Source: Duganella sp. CF402
GTDB lineage: Bacteria > Pseudomonadota > Gammaproteobacteria > Burkholderiales > Burkholderiaceae_D
DNA: 64,000 nucleotides
Direction: 5' to 3'
Assembly (NCBI RefSeq): GCF_900109645.1
Contig: NZ_FOBG01000004.1
Span: forward strand, 372,001-436,000
Of the stretch, positions 1-8,957 are shown piece by piece. The notes under the pieces are model-generated. The model made no database searches. It had not been told where the DNA came from and worked only from the letters and a program-made list of their open reading frames with translations. A program made the translations under genes and the position numbers. How positions within the stretch are numbered: position 1 is the first letter of the stretch; every line of letters begins with the position of its first letter.

Positions 1-1365
1 CTGGCCACCTTGCACAGCAGCCTGTCCGAAGGCGAGCGCATGCTGCACTGGCTGGCGGCGCACGAAGGCAAGGCGCGCATCGTGCTGGGCACGCGGCTGG
101 CGATCTTGTCGTCGTTGCCGCACCTGAAGCTGATCGTCATCGACGAGGAGCACGATCCTTCGTACAAGCAGCAGGAAGGCTTGCGCTACTCGGCGCGCGA
201 CCTGGCCGTGTGGCGTGCGTGGCAGTTGCAGATTCCGATTGTGCTGGGATCAGCCACGCCGTCGCTGGAAAGCTGGCACCACGCGCAATCGGGGCGCTAC
301 CGCAAGCTGGAACTGCGCGAGCGCGCGGTGAAGAACGCCGTGCTGCCGACCGTGAAGCTGATCGACATGGAGCGCGACAAGCCTTCCGACGGCCTGACCG
401 CGCAGCTGATCGCGGCCATCAAGCAGCGCATGGAACGCGGCGAGCAGTCGCTGTTGTTCCTCAACCGTCGCGGTTATGCGCCGGTGATTTGCTGCGAGTC
501 GTGCGGCTGGATCAGCGAGTGCACGCGCTGCACTTCGTTCATGGTGCTGCATCGCCCCGAGCACCGGCTGCGCTGCCACCATTGCAGCCTTGAGATGCGC
601 ATCCCGCGCCATTGCCCGACCTGCGGCAACGTCGACCTGCAACCGCTGGGACGCGGCACGCAGCGCGTGGAGGAAGGCTTGCAGGCCATGTTCCCGGAAG
701 CGCGCGTGTTGCGCATTGACGCCGACTCCACCCGCAGGAAGGGCAGCGCGCAGGAGGCGTTCGACACCGTGCACCGGGGCGAGGTGGATATCCTGATCGG
801 CACGCAGATGGTCGCCAAGGGGCATGACTTCAAGCGTCTGACGCTGGTTGGCATTCTGAATCCTGATACGGCGCTGTTCTCGCAGGACTATCGCGCCAGC
901 GAGCGCCTGTTCGCGCAGCTGATGCAGGTGGCCGGCCGCGCCGGACGGGCGGGCATTCCGAGCGAGGTGCTGATCCAGACGCGCTATCCGCAGCATCCGC
1001 TGTACGGCGCGGTGGTGCATCACGACTATGACCACTTTGCCTCGGCGCTGCTGGAAGAGCGCGAGCAGGCTGCCTTGCCGCCCTATTTGTTCCAGGCCCT
1101 GCTCCGCGCCGAGGCGCGCGAGCTGGCCACGGCGATTGAATTCCTCAACATGGCGCGCGATTGCGTCGAGCATCCGGGCATCACCATCAACGATCCGATC
1201 CCGATGACCATGACGCGCGTGCACAACGTGGACCGCGCGCAGTTGCTGGTGGAGTCGCCGTCACGTCCCGCGCTGCAGGCCTTCCTGAAAGAGTGGATGC
1301 ACGCGCTGCGTGACATGAAGAGCCGTGTGAAGTGGTCGCTGGAAGTCGACCCGCTCGATATCTAA
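1..1365 (+). CDS. priA: Primosomal protein N' (PriA helicase), 3' part
   Basis: Restart helicase that rebuilds replication forks after collapse. The reading frame is open from base 1, so the N-terminal DNA-binding part and Walker A lie outside the window; about 454 C-terminal residues remain. Visible features in order are the DEEH Walker B box (near base 142), a long cysteine cluster that binds the two structural zincs (CxxC pairs between bases 490 and 620), helicase motif GTQMVAKGHDF and the QVAGRAGRAG motif VI. Its TAA stop overlaps the stop of the convergent argP-like gene, leaving no room for a terminator. Family assignment is firm. Confidence 0.96.
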   Translation: MATLHSSLSEGERMLHWLAAHEGKARIVLGTRLAILSSLPHLKLIVIDEEHDPSYKQQEGLRYSARDLAVWRAWQLQIPIVLGSATPSLESWHHAQSGRYRKLELRERAVKNAVLPTVKLIDMERDKPSDGLTAQLIAAIKQRMERGEQSLLFLNRRGYAPVICCESCGWISECTRCTSFMVLHRPEHRLRCHHCSLEMRIPRHCPTCGNVDLQPLGRGTQRVEEGLQAMFPEARVLRIDADSTRRKGSAQEAFDTVHRGEVDILIGTQMVAKGHDFKRLTLVGILNPDTALFSQDYRASERLFAQLMQVAGRAGRAGIPSEVLIQTRYPQHPLYGAVVHHDYDHFASALLEEREQAALPPYLFQALLRAEARELATAIEFLNMARDCVEHPGITINDPIPMTMTRVHNVDRAQLLVESPSRPALQAFLKEWMHALRDMKSRVKWSLEVDPLDI

Positions 1366-2252
1366 TCCTGCAGCAAATTGCGCCGCGCCGTTGCGATGAT
1401 TTGCTCGGACAGCGCGCGCGTGAACGGCGTGTCCAGATTCCACGCATGCCAGTTCAGCGCTACATCGACGACATGATCGGGCGCCAGGTCGACCAGCTTC
1501 TCCTCGGCCAGCGCCGCCGACACCTGCTGCAGCGGCATCAGTCCATACGCCAGACTGCCGAACACGCACTCGCTGGCGGCTGCCGACAGCGGCAGCGTGT
1601 GATGTGGGTAGGCGCCGCGCCAGCCCAGCACCTGCTGCAGGAAGCCGCTCATCATGTCACGATCACTGACCACGGCCGGCGCCAGCTGCACCGCTTCCTC
1701 CAAAAAACCATCGCCGAACCAGTGATAGGCAAACGCCTTGGTGGCCACGCACACATAGCGCATGCGGCCCAGCGGCGTCACTTGCGGACCGTTGGCCTGC
1801 GCCTCCGTCGGCCCGGCCGCCACGCAACCGAACACGCTGCCTTCGCGCACCAAGTGCAAAGCCATGTCGGTCGAGGCCTGCTGCACATGCAACTGGCAAC
1901 GCGGCGGCGACAGCAGCGGCTGCAAGCCGAGCGGGAACCAGGTGGCAAGACTGGCCGCATCGACCGCCAGCGCAATCTCCGGCATGCTGATCTTGTTGCC
2001 CAGATCAATATCCAGCGACGCTTCCATCAGCTTGACGTTGCGGTGATGGGACACCAGCCGCTGGCCCAGCCCGGTCGGCACGGCCGGCTGGCCGCGCACG
2101 ATCAGCAGGCGGCCGGCCGCATCCTCCAGCGCCTTGATGCGCTGGGACACGGCCGACTGGCTGATGCCCAGCGACAGGGCGGCCTTCTCGAAGCTACCCT
2201 GGCTGACCACGGCATCCAGCACGGCCAAGGCCCGGTAATCCAGATTGTCCAT
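1362..2252 (-). CDS. argP: LysR-family regulator, ArgP/LysG type
   Basis: A 296-residue LysR regulator. The N-terminal winged helix runs over roughly residues 1-60 (LDAVVSQGSFEKAALSLGIS, then the recognition helix SAVSQRIKALE), followed by the effector-binding domain. The N-terminus reads like ArgP (IciA), which controls arginine/lysine export and lysine metabolism. The usual ArgP target, a LysE/ArgO exporter, is not beside it; the divergent neighbour is a lipoamide-dehydrogenase-like enzyme. A 15-bp palindrome of LysR-box type overlaps the start codon, consistent with autoregulation. The ArgP name is an inference from sequence feel; the LysR assignment is firm. Confidence 0.85.
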   Translation of the reverse strand: MDNLDYRALAVLDAVVSQGSFEKAALSLGISQSAVSQRIKALEDAAGRLLIVRGQPAVPTGLGQRLVSHHRNVKLMEASLDIDLGNKISMPEIALAVDAASLATWFPLGLQPLLSPPRCQLHVQQASTDMALHLVREGSVFGCVAAGPTEAQANGPQVTPLGRMRYVCVATKAFAYHWFGDGFLEEAVQLAPAVVSDRDMMSGFLQQVLGWRGAYPHHTLPLSAAASECVFGSLAYGLMPLQQVSAALAEEKLVDLAPDHVVDVALNWHAWNLDTPFTRALSEQIIATARRNLLQD

Positions 2253-2284
2253 AAGTCAAGCTTATAAAATTTGAAAACGATAAG
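2251..2284. promoter_or_regulatory. LysR-type box between argP and the divergent reductase
   Basis: ATAAG-N5-CTTAT (2251-2265) is a perfect 5-5-5 palindrome that contains the T-N11-A signature and overlaps the argP start codon. A third ATAAG half-site lies at 2280-2284. The position in a divergent promoter suits a LysR recognition and activation site pair. Binding is inferred. Confidence 0.5.
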
Positions 2285-2349
2285 TGATACTAATACCGTT
2301 TTGTTGCAAAGTAAAACGTATTCGGCAGTTCGGAGTAGACTACTTCCCC

Positions 2350-3807
2350 ATGAAAACGCTACGCACTGAAGTCGCCGTGATCGGCGCAGGCACGGCCGGC
2401 ATGACCGGCTATCGCGCCGCCAAAGCCGGCGGCAAACGGACCTTGCTCATCGAGGGCAATGTCTACGGCACCACCTGCGCGCGGGTCGGCTGCATGCCCA
2501 GCAAGCTTCTCATTTCTGCGGCGGATGCGGCGCACATGCTGCAGGCGGCCGCAGGCTTCGGCGTGCACGCGGGCGCGGTGCGCATCGACGGCAAGGCAGT
2601 GATGGCGCGTGTGCGCAGCGAGCGCGACCGGTTTGTCGGCTTTGTGGTGGAAAGCGTGGACGGCTATCCGGCCGAGGACAAGTTGCACGGCCACGCCCGC
2701 TTCCTGAGCCCGACGCAGCTGCAAATCGATGACCACACGCTGGTCGAGGCCGAACGTTTCGTGATCGCCACCGGTTCCACGCCGATTGTCCCGGACGACT
2801 GGCGCGCCGCCGGCCCGCGCGTGATTACCAGCGACGAGGTGTTTTACTGGGATGACTTGCCGGAATCCGTGGCCGTGGCCGGCACCGGCGTGATCGGGCT
2901 GGAACTGGGGCAGGCGCTGCATCGCCTCGGCGTGCGCGTGACCATCTTCGGCCGTGGCGGCAGCGTGGCGCAGCTGTCCGACCCGGAGGTGCTGGATGTG
3001 GCGCAGCGCGCCATGAGCGATGAGCTGGACGTGCGCTTTAAAACGCGCCTGGTCAAGGTCGAGCCGCAAGGCGAAGGCCTGGCCATCACCAGCGAAGACA
3101 CCAACGGCGACCAGCACACCGAGCATTTCAGCTACCTGCTGTCGGCCATCGGCCGCCGTCCGAACGTGCACAAGCTGGGGCTGGAAAATACCAGCCTGCA
3201 GCGTGACCATCACGGCATTCCTGTTTATGACAAACAGACGATGCAGTGCAAGGATCACGCTGGAACCGGCAGCGCCATCTTCATCGCCGGCGACGCCAAC
3301 GACGAGCGCCCGCAACTACCGGAGGCCGCCGATCACGGCCGCATCGCCGGCGACAACGCGGCGCGCTACCCGGCGGTGCAACCGGGCTTGCGCCGCACGC
3401 CGCTGGCCATCACCTTCACCGAACCGCAGATCGCCACGATGGGCGCCAGCTACAGCGAGCTGTGCGTCACGCACGCGGGCTGCTTCGCCATCGGCAAGGT
3501 CTCGTTCGAGAACCAGGGCCGCAGCCGGGTGATGCTGCAAAACAAAGGCATGTTGCGGGTCTACGCCGAGTACCACAGCGGCCGCTTCCTGGGCGCCGAG
3601 ATGATCGGGCCGCGTGCGGAAAACATCGGCCATTTGTTGTCCTGGGCAGTGCAAGCCGGGCTGACGGTGGACGCCATGCTGGACATGCCGTTCTACCATC
3701 CGGTGGTGGAAGAAGGCGTGCGCACCGCGCTGCGCGACCTGGCCCACCAGCTGCAAAAACCGCCGGCGCACGACTGTCCTTGCATCGATTGCACGCCGGG
3801 GCCATGA
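2350..3807 (+). CDS. Dihydrolipoyl dehydrogenase-like FAD/NAD(P) disulfide oxidoreductase
   Basis: Class I pyridine nucleotide-disulfide oxidoreductase of 485 residues. It has an N-terminal FAD motif (VAVIGAGTAGMTGYRAAKAG), the redox pair TCARVGCMPSK (Cys-x4-Cys), a central NAD motif (VAVAGTGVIGLELGQALHRLG) and the C-terminal dimerisation domain with the HPVVEE base motif. This fits an E3-like enzyme or a related quinone/disulfide reductase. No 2-oxoacid dehydrogenase subunits are adjacent, so an E3 role is not supported by context. ATG 2350 is preferred over an upstream start at 2284 because the FAD motif then sits at the usual distance from the N-terminus. The last 15 residues carry an extra CPCIDC cluster. 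Confidence 0.85.
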   Translation: MKTLRTEVAVIGAGTAGMTGYRAAKAGGKRTLLIEGNVYGTTCARVGCMPSKLLISAADAAHMLQAAAGFGVHAGAVRIDGKAVMARVRSERDRFVGFVVESVDGYPAEDKLHGHARFLSPTQLQIDDHTLVEAERFVIATGSTPIVPDDWRAAGPRVITSDEVFYWDDLPESVAVAGTGVIGLELGQALHRLGVRVTIFGRGGSVAQLSDPEVLDVAQRAMSDELDVRFKTRLVKVEPQGEGLAITSEDTNGDQHTEHFSYLLSAIGRRPNVHKLGLENTSLQRDHHGIPVYDKQTMQCKDHAGTGSAIFIAGDANDERPQLPEAADHGRIAGDNAARYPAVQPGLRRTPLAITFTEPQIATMGASYSELCVTHAGCFAIGKVSFENQGRSRVMLQNKGMLRVYAEYHSGRFLGAEMIGPRAENIGHLLSWAVQAGLTVDAMLDMPFYHPVVEEGVRTALRDLAHQLQKPPAHDCPCIDCTPGP

Positions 3808-3876
3808 ATTCTTATTGTTTAATCAAAGATACAAAAAACTCACACATTTCCACTTGAAAAGCCGTATGCTTGTGGG

Positions 3877-5013
3877 ATGAATATACGCAAAGTGACAGCT
3901 GCCGATTTAAAGTTGGGCATGCTGCTGCCGTGGGACGTCTACGGTGAAAATGGCGCTTTGCTGATTCGCAAGGGACATATGATCGCCAGCGCCAACCAGA
4001 TCGCGTATCTGGTTGAACGCGGCATGTTTGAAGACGGCCAGCCGGCCTCGGTGCTGGCCGATCCGCCGTCGGTACTGCGCAAGCTGAATGCCGCCTACCT
4101 TGAATTGCACACGCTGTTGCAGGCGGTGTCGCAAGGCGTGGCGCCGCCCGACTTCCGCCGCAAGCTGGACGACATCGCCCTGCTGGTGCACGCGGCCATC
4201 GACCTCAACGTGGACATCGCCACCGCCAGCATCCTGCACAACCAGCAGCAGGCGCCATATGCGGCGCGGCACAGCGTCAACACGGCCATCGTGGCGGTGC
4301 TGCTGGCGCGTTCCCGCCAGCGTTCGCGCAACGATGTCATGACCGTCACGCTGGCGGCGTTGACCATGAACACCGGCATGCTGGAACACCACCAGCGCTG
4401 GCACGACAGCAACGCCGTGCTGGACGCGGCCGACCATGCGCGCAAGCTGGCGCATCCGGAACGCAGCGTGCAATTGCTGCGCGCCGCCGGCGTCAACGAC
4501 GAGGCCTGGCTGCATTGCGTGCTGCACCATCACGAAAACGAGGATGGCACCGGCTACCCATGCAACAAGGTCGGGGCGCAGATTCCCTTGCTGTCCAAGC
4601 TGGTGGCGCTGGCCGACCGCTACTGCGCCCGCGTTTCCGAGCGCAGCTACCGCCCGACCCTGTCGGCGCACGCCGCGTTGCGCGACATGCTGATGGAAGC
4701 GCGCACCACGCTGGACACCAACCTGGTGTCGCTGGTGATCAAGGAGCTGGGCATCTACCCGATCGGCACGTATGTGCGCATGTTGAACGGCGAGGTGGGG
4801 GTGGTGTCGCGGCGCGGCCTGCAATCGACCACGCCGCATGTGGAATCGGTGATCGGGCCGCGCGGCGCGCCGCTGGAGGTGTTCCTGCAGCGCGATACCC
4901 GCCACAAGCTGCACGCCATCCGCGAGGTGCTGAGCAACGCGCAGGTGGCGGCCCTGAACGCCCCGCCGCTGCGCATGGCGCAGGTGTGGGGGCGGGCGGC
5001 CGTCGCCGATTAA
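3877..5013 (+). CDS. HD-GYP-type protein with degenerate HD dyad
   Basis: 378 residues. The N-terminal ~60 residues resemble the DUF3391-like region that precedes many HD-GYP phosphodiesterases. The C-terminal half follows the HD-GYP plan: the first metal-ligand helix (H132 in ARHSVNTA), then the HHHENEDGTGYP box (H217-E220 with intact GYP). The central dyad, normally AALLHDIGK, reads AALTMNTGML, so H-D is replaced by M164-N165. Cyclic-di-GMP hydrolysis is therefore doubtful; a binding or scaffolding role is more likely. The last codon overlaps the convergent DUF1857 gene by 4 bases. Confidence 0.85.
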   Translation: MNIRKVTAADLKLGMLLPWDVYGENGALLIRKGHMIASANQIAYLVERGMFEDGQPASVLADPPSVLRKLNAAYLELHTLLQAVSQGVAPPDFRRKLDDIALLVHAAIDLNVDIATASILHNQQQAPYAARHSVNTAIVAVLLARSRQRSRNDVMTVTLAALTMNTGMLEHHQRWHDSNAVLDAADHARKLAHPERSVQLLRAAGVNDEAWLHCVLHHHENEDGTGYPCNKVGAQIPLLSKLVALADRYCARVSERSYRPTLSAHAALRDMLMEARTTLDTNLVSLVIKELGIYPIGTYVRMLNGEVGVVSRRGLQSTTPHVESVIGPRGAPLEVFLQRDTRHKLHAIREVLSNAQVAALNAPPLRMAQVWGRAAVAD

Positions 5014-5492
5014 TTGAGCAGCGCGTCCAGGCGGCCCTGCTGCGCCAGTTCGCGCAGCATGCCGATGGTGTCGATGTCCGACTCCACGTAGGCCGAGCGG
5101 CGGAATTCATCGTACATGGCGTTGGCCTCGTCGGTGGCGGCGTCGTGGCTGTCCTCGTACTGGAAGCGCACGAACAGCGTGTCCTCGGTCGGCTGCTCGA
5201 TGGTCATGGTCAGGCTGGACTCGGCGATATCCTGCTGCGCCGCCACGCGGTAGCGCACGCTGCGCATCGGCTCCAGCTCGACGCGGTCTTCCACCACCAG
5301 CTCGCCGTAGCGCAGGCGGCGGCGGAAGCCGTTGTCGCTGCGTTCATCAATGATGCTCTCGTCCAGATGGGGCACGAACAGCTTGGGCGACTCGGCGCGC
5401 AGCACCAGGCCACGCCAGACTTGCTGCACGGACAGGGCGTCAATCAGGGGATTGAGCGGGTCGTTGACTTCGATTAAATGTTCAAATTTCAT
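5010..5492 (-). CDS. DUF1857 / AtaL-like SRPBCC family protein
   Basis: A 160-residue single-domain protein that matches the DUF1857 (AtaL-like, START/SRPBCC fold) pattern: N-terminal FEHLIEVNDP strand, then VQQVWRGLVLRAESPKLFVP, and alternating beta strands through residue 130. No catalytic residues are evident; the fold usually binds a hydrophobic ligand. ATG at 5492 is chosen over a TTG four codons upstream. It ends convergently on the HD-GYP-type gene. Confidence 0.75.
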   Translation of the reverse strand: MKFEHLIEVNDPLNPLIDALSVQQVWRGLVLRAESPKLFVPHLDESIIDERSDNGFRRRLRYGELVVEDRVELEPMRSVRYRVAAQQDIAESSLTMTIEQPTEDTLFVRFQYEDSHDAATDEANAMYDEFRRSAYVESDIDTIGMLRELAQQGRLDALLN

Positions 5493-5611
5493 GATTGCAA
5501 CCAATATAAGTTAGGCAAGGCGCCTGCGATCCCCGCATGGTAACGCAAATGACACGAACGCTTCATGCGGCAGGTCAGTAACAGCGCCTGCGACTGCTAC
5601 AATGTGGGGCT

Positions 5612-7675
5612 ATGTCCACCAAAGTTCCAGTATTCGGCCTCAATTTGCCGCAAAGCCAGGCCGTCACCTACCTCGATGGTCCATGCCTCGTGCTGGCCGG
5701 CGCAGGCTCGGGCAAAACCCGCGTGATCACGCAGAAAATCGCCCACCTGATCGAGGACCGGGGCTACGACCCGCGCACCATCGCGGCGCTGACCTTCACC
5801 AACAAGGCAGCGCTGGAAATGCAGGAGCGGATCGCCAAGCTGCTCAAGCAGCCGAAGCAGGCCAAGCAGCTGACCGTGTCCACCTTCCACTCGCTGGGCG
5901 TGAAAATCCTGCGCCAGGAGTGCAACGCACTGGGCCTGAAAGACCGCTTTTCCATCATGGATGCCGACGACTGCGGCGCGCTGGTCCAGGACATGGCCAT
6001 CACCACCGACAAACAGGTGGTGCGGCGCATCCAGACCGACATTTCGCTGTGGAAGAACGGCCTGATCGACCCGGTGCAGGCGCTCAACCAGGCCAAGGAC
6101 GAGGACGAGGCGCAGTCGGCGCGCGTGTACGCCAGCTACGTGGCCACGCTGTCGGCCTACCAGGCGGTGGACTTCGATGATTTGATCCGCCTGCCGGTGG
6201 AATTGTTCCGCGACCACGAGAACGTGCGCGACAAGTGGCAGCGCCGCCTGCGCTACCTGTTGATGGACGAATACCAGGACACCAACACCTGCCAGTACGA
6301 GCTGGTCAAGCTGCTGGTGACCGGCATCGGCAAGAAGCCGATGTTCACCGCCGTGGGCGACGACGACCAGGCCATCTACGCCTGGCGCGGCGCCTCGGTG
6401 GAAAACCTGAAAACCCTGCAGACCGACTTCCCCGATCTGCAAGTGATCAAGCTGGAGCAGAACTACCGCTCGACCACCCGCATCCTGCAGGCGGCCAACG
6501 CGGTGATCGGCAACAATCCCAAGCTGTTCGAGAAATCGCTGTGGTCGGAGCACGGCCTCGGCGAGCCGATCCAGGTCACCTCGATGCCGACCGACGATGC
6601 GGAAGCCGACCAGGTGGCGATGCTGATCTCGGTCGACCATTTCACGCGCAAGAACAAGTGGTCGGACTATGCGATCCTGTATCGCGGCAACCATCAGGCG
6701 CGCATCATCGAGCAGGCGCTGCGCAAGGAGCGCATTCCGTACACCATCTCCGGCGGCCAGTCCTTCTTCGACAAGGCCGAGATCAAGGACATCATCAGCT
6801 ACCTGCGCCTGCTGGCCAATACCGACGACGATCCGGCCTTCATCCGCGCCGTGACCACGCCGCGCCGTGGCGTCGGCCAGTCGACGCTGGAAACGCTGGG
6901 CACCTTCTCGGCGCAGTGGAACTGCTCGCTGTTCGAGGCGGTGTTCAAGGGCGGCATCGAAGCCTTGCTGCCGGACCGCCAGCTGAATCCGCTGCGCGAC
7001 TTCTGCAACTTCATCAACAACCTCGAATCGCGCGCCAGCCGTCCGGGCCCCTCGGGCAGCGGCGACAACGCCGCGCAGGTGCTGGATGACATGCTGGAAG
7101 CGATCAACTACGAAAACTTTTTATACGATATGTTCGACGAGCGCGCGGCCCAGAGCAAGTGGCAGAACGTGCTGGAGTTCGTCAACTGGCTGAAGGATCG
7201 CGGGCGCGGCGGCAAGGACCGCGACGGCGAGGAAAAGAACGTGCTGGAACTGACCCAGATGGTGGCGCTGATGTCCATGCTGGAAGGCCAGGACGAGGAT
7301 CCGGATGCGGTGCGCATGTCGACCCTGCACGCCTCGAAAGGGCTGGAGTATCCGCACGTGTTCCTGGTCGGCTGCGAAGAAGGCATCCTGCCGCACAAGG
7401 GCGATGCCGACGCGCCGGCCGAATCGATCGCGGCGCGGGTGCAGGAAGAGCGGCGCCTGATGTACGTCGGCATCACGCGCGCGCAGCGCACCTTGCACAT
7501 CACCTGGTGCAAGAAGCGCAAGCGCGCGGGCGAGCAGGTGCATTGCGATCCGTCGCGCTTCATCAAGGAGATGAAGCTGGACGAGGGCACGGCGCCGCCG
7601 ATGGAATCCGAAGTGCTCACGCCCAAGGAACGGCTGGCACGCATGAAGGAACTGTTGGCAACACCGAAAACCTAG
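5612..7675 (+). CDS. rep: ATP-dependent DNA helicase Rep
   Basis: UvrD/Rep superfamily 1A helicase, 687 residues, a normal length for Rep. Walker A is LAGAGSGKTR near residue 30, motif Ia LTFTNKAA follows, the DEYQDTN box II is near residue 220, and the GVGQSTLETLG and STLHASKGLE motifs lie in the C-terminal half. It moves 3'-5' on DNA and clears proteins ahead of forks. A TACAAT hexamer (5598-5603) lies only 8 bases before the ATG, and GGGG precedes the start, so the mRNA may have a very short leader. It shares the replication-repair theme with priA upstream. Confidence 0.95.
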   Translation: MSTKVPVFGLNLPQSQAVTYLDGPCLVLAGAGSGKTRVITQKIAHLIEDRGYDPRTIAALTFTNKAALEMQERIAKLLKQPKQAKQLTVSTFHSLGVKILRQECNALGLKDRFSIMDADDCGALVQDMAITTDKQVVRRIQTDISLWKNGLIDPVQALNQAKDEDEAQSARVYASYVATLSAYQAVDFDDLIRLPVELFRDHENVRDKWQRRLRYLLMDEYQDTNTCQYELVKLLVTGIGKKPMFTAVGDDDQAIYAWRGASVENLKTLQTDFPDLQVIKLEQNYRSTTRILQAANAVIGNNPKLFEKSLWSEHGLGEPIQVTSMPTDDAEADQVAMLISVDHFTRKNKWSDYAILYRGNHQARIIEQALRKERIPYTISGGQSFFDKAEIKDIISYLRLLANTDDDPAFIRAVTTPRRGVGQSTLETLGTFSAQWNCSLFEAVFKGGIEALLPDRQLNPLRDFCNFINNLESRASRPGPSGSGDNAAQVLDDMLEAINYENFLYDMFDERAAQSKWQNVLEFVNWLKDRGRGGKDRDGEEKNVLELTQMVALMSMLEGQDEDPDAVRMSTLHASKGLEYPHVFLVGCEEGILPHKGDADAPAESIAARVQEERRLMYVGITRAQRTLHITWCKKRKRAGEQVHCDPSRFIKEMKLDEGTAPPMESEVLTPKERLARMKELLATPKT

Positions 7676-7729
7676 TCATGTGCTAGCATCGACCTGGGCT
7701 GATCCGGCTCGATGACGATGGAGGTGATG

Positions 7730-8194
7730 ATGCGCATGCAAACTCTCGCAACTCTCGTGATGGCCTCGATGGCCTGGACGCTGCTGCCGGCAGCGCAGGC
7801 GCAAGACCTGGTGACCAAGCCCGAAGCCGAGGCGATGGTGGCCAAGGCGCTCAAATACCTGAAGGGCAATGGCAAGGACAAGCTGTATGCCGAGGTCAGC
7901 AAGAAAGACGGCCAGTTTGTCGACCGCGACCTGTACCTGACGGTGTACGGCAACGACGGCGTGGTGCGCGCACACGGCGCCAACGCCAAGATGATCGGCA
8001 AGAACCTGATGGAGATCAAGGACGTCGACGGCAAGTACTTCGTCAAGGAGCGGGTCGAGCTGGCGAAGAAGAACAAGCCGTTCTGGCAGGAGTACAAATT
8101 CACCAATCCGGTCAGCGGCAAGATCGAGCCCAAGGCCATGTATTGCGTGCCGGAGGACGACATGGTGGTGTGCGGCGGGGTCTACCTCAAGTAG
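7730..8194 (+). CDS. Periplasmic single-Cache domain protein
   Basis: 154 residues starting with a signal peptide (MRMQTLATLVMASMAWTLLPAAQAQ). The mature part matches the small Cache_2-type sensor fold: YLTVYGNDGVVRAHGANAKMIGKNLMEIKDVDGK, and the end YCVPEDDMVVCGGVYLK. Such stand-alone Cache proteins bind small ligands in the periplasm and lack a signalling domain. GGAGG at 7720-7724 sets the start at ATG 7730; in-frame ATGs at 7727 and 7736 are close alternatives. Confidence 0.8.
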   Translation: MRMQTLATLVMASMAWTLLPAAQAQDLVTKPEAEAMVAKALKYLKGNGKDKLYAEVSKKDGQFVDRDLYLTVYGNDGVVRAHGANAKMIGKNLMEIKDVDGKYFVKERVELAKKNKPFWQEYKFTNPVSGKIEPKAMYCVPEDDMVVCGGVYLK

Positions 8195-8232
8195 AGGCGG
8201 TACAATGCCTGCTTTCTGGCAGGAGCAAGACC

Positions 8233-8445
8233 GTGAGCAATACTGAAGACCGATTCGTCGACATCGAAATCAAGCTGGCCTACGCCGAGGACATGGTGGA
8301 CTCGCTGAGCCAGCGCATCCATGAGCAGCAACAGCAGATCGACAAGCTGGAGCAACTGTGCGCCTCGCTGGTACAGCACATGCGCAACGCCGCGCAAAAC
8401 AACAGCGGCGGCCAACTCCCCCACGAGCGCCCGCCGCACTACTAA
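8233..8445 (+). CDS. slyX: SlyX family protein
   Basis: A 70-residue GTG-start protein with AGGAG at 8221-8225. It is a predicted coiled coil: IEIKLAYAEDMVDSLSQRIHEQQQQIDKLEQLCASL, then a polar tail ending PHERPPHY, the SlyX hallmark. The biochemical role of SlyX is unknown. The convergent UPF0303 gene ends 6 bases later. Confidence 0.9.
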   Translation: MSNTEDRFVDIEIKLAYAEDMVDSLSQRIHEQQQQIDKLEQLCASLVQHMRNAAQNNSGGQLPHERPPHY

Positions 8446-8451
8446 TCAGTT

Positions 8452-8919
8452 TCAGCCCAGCAGGGCGCGCAAGGCTTCCACCACCAGCGCGTGGTCTTCG
8501 GCCTGGCGCAGGCCGGAGACGGTGACGGTGCCGATGATGCCGGTGTCCTTGAGGGTGACCGGGAAGGCGCCGCCGAAGGGGGCATAGTCTTTCGGATCGA
8601 GGTGCTTGATGTCTTCAAACACCACGCCGCGATGCTTGTGGTCGGTGCCGACGTAGAACGAGCAGCGGCCGAAGCGCGCCACCACGTTGTTCTTGCGGCG
8701 GATCCACTCGGCCTGGTCGGCCGAAGCGCCCTGCATGGCATGATGGAACAGCACTTTGCCGTTGACGGTGATGTTGGCGGTGATGATCTTGCCACCGGCC
8801 TTGGCCAGCTCGACCAGCTTCAGGCCCAGCGCCAGCGCGGTGTCGCTGTTGAAGGCGGTGAACTGCAATTCGTTTTCCTGCTGGGCCAGCGTGTCCAGCA
8901 GTTCCGCGTAGTTTTCCAT
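8452..8919 (-). CDS. UPF0303 / HbpS-like heme-degrading domain protein
   Basis: 155 residues. The sequence carries UPF0303 features: FNSDTALALGLKLVELA, then VFHHAMQGAS-like FHHAMQGASADQAEWIRRKNN, and AFGGAFPV-like PFGGAFPVTLKDTGIIGTVTVSGL. The fold is shared with GlcG/HbpS heme-binding proteins, but no enzymatic role is established. AGGAAG lies 5 bases before ATG 8919. The next gene upstream on this strand ends at 8958. Confidence 0.85.
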   Translation of the reverse strand: MENYAELLDTLAQQENELQFTAFNSDTALALGLKLVELAKAGGKIITANITVNGKVLFHHAMQGASADQAEWIRRKNNVVARFGRCSFYVGTDHKHRGVVFEDIKHLDPKDYAPFGGAFPVTLKDTGIIGTVTVSGLRQAEDHALVVEALRALLG

Positions 8920-8957
8920 GCGTGCTTCCTGTGTTGATTGCCAGGCCAGAGTGTAGC

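Noticed and set aside
5598..5603. TACAAT as a secure -10 of rep
   Set aside because: No -35-like hexamer at a proper distance, and the site is only 8 bases from the ATG; left as a remark.
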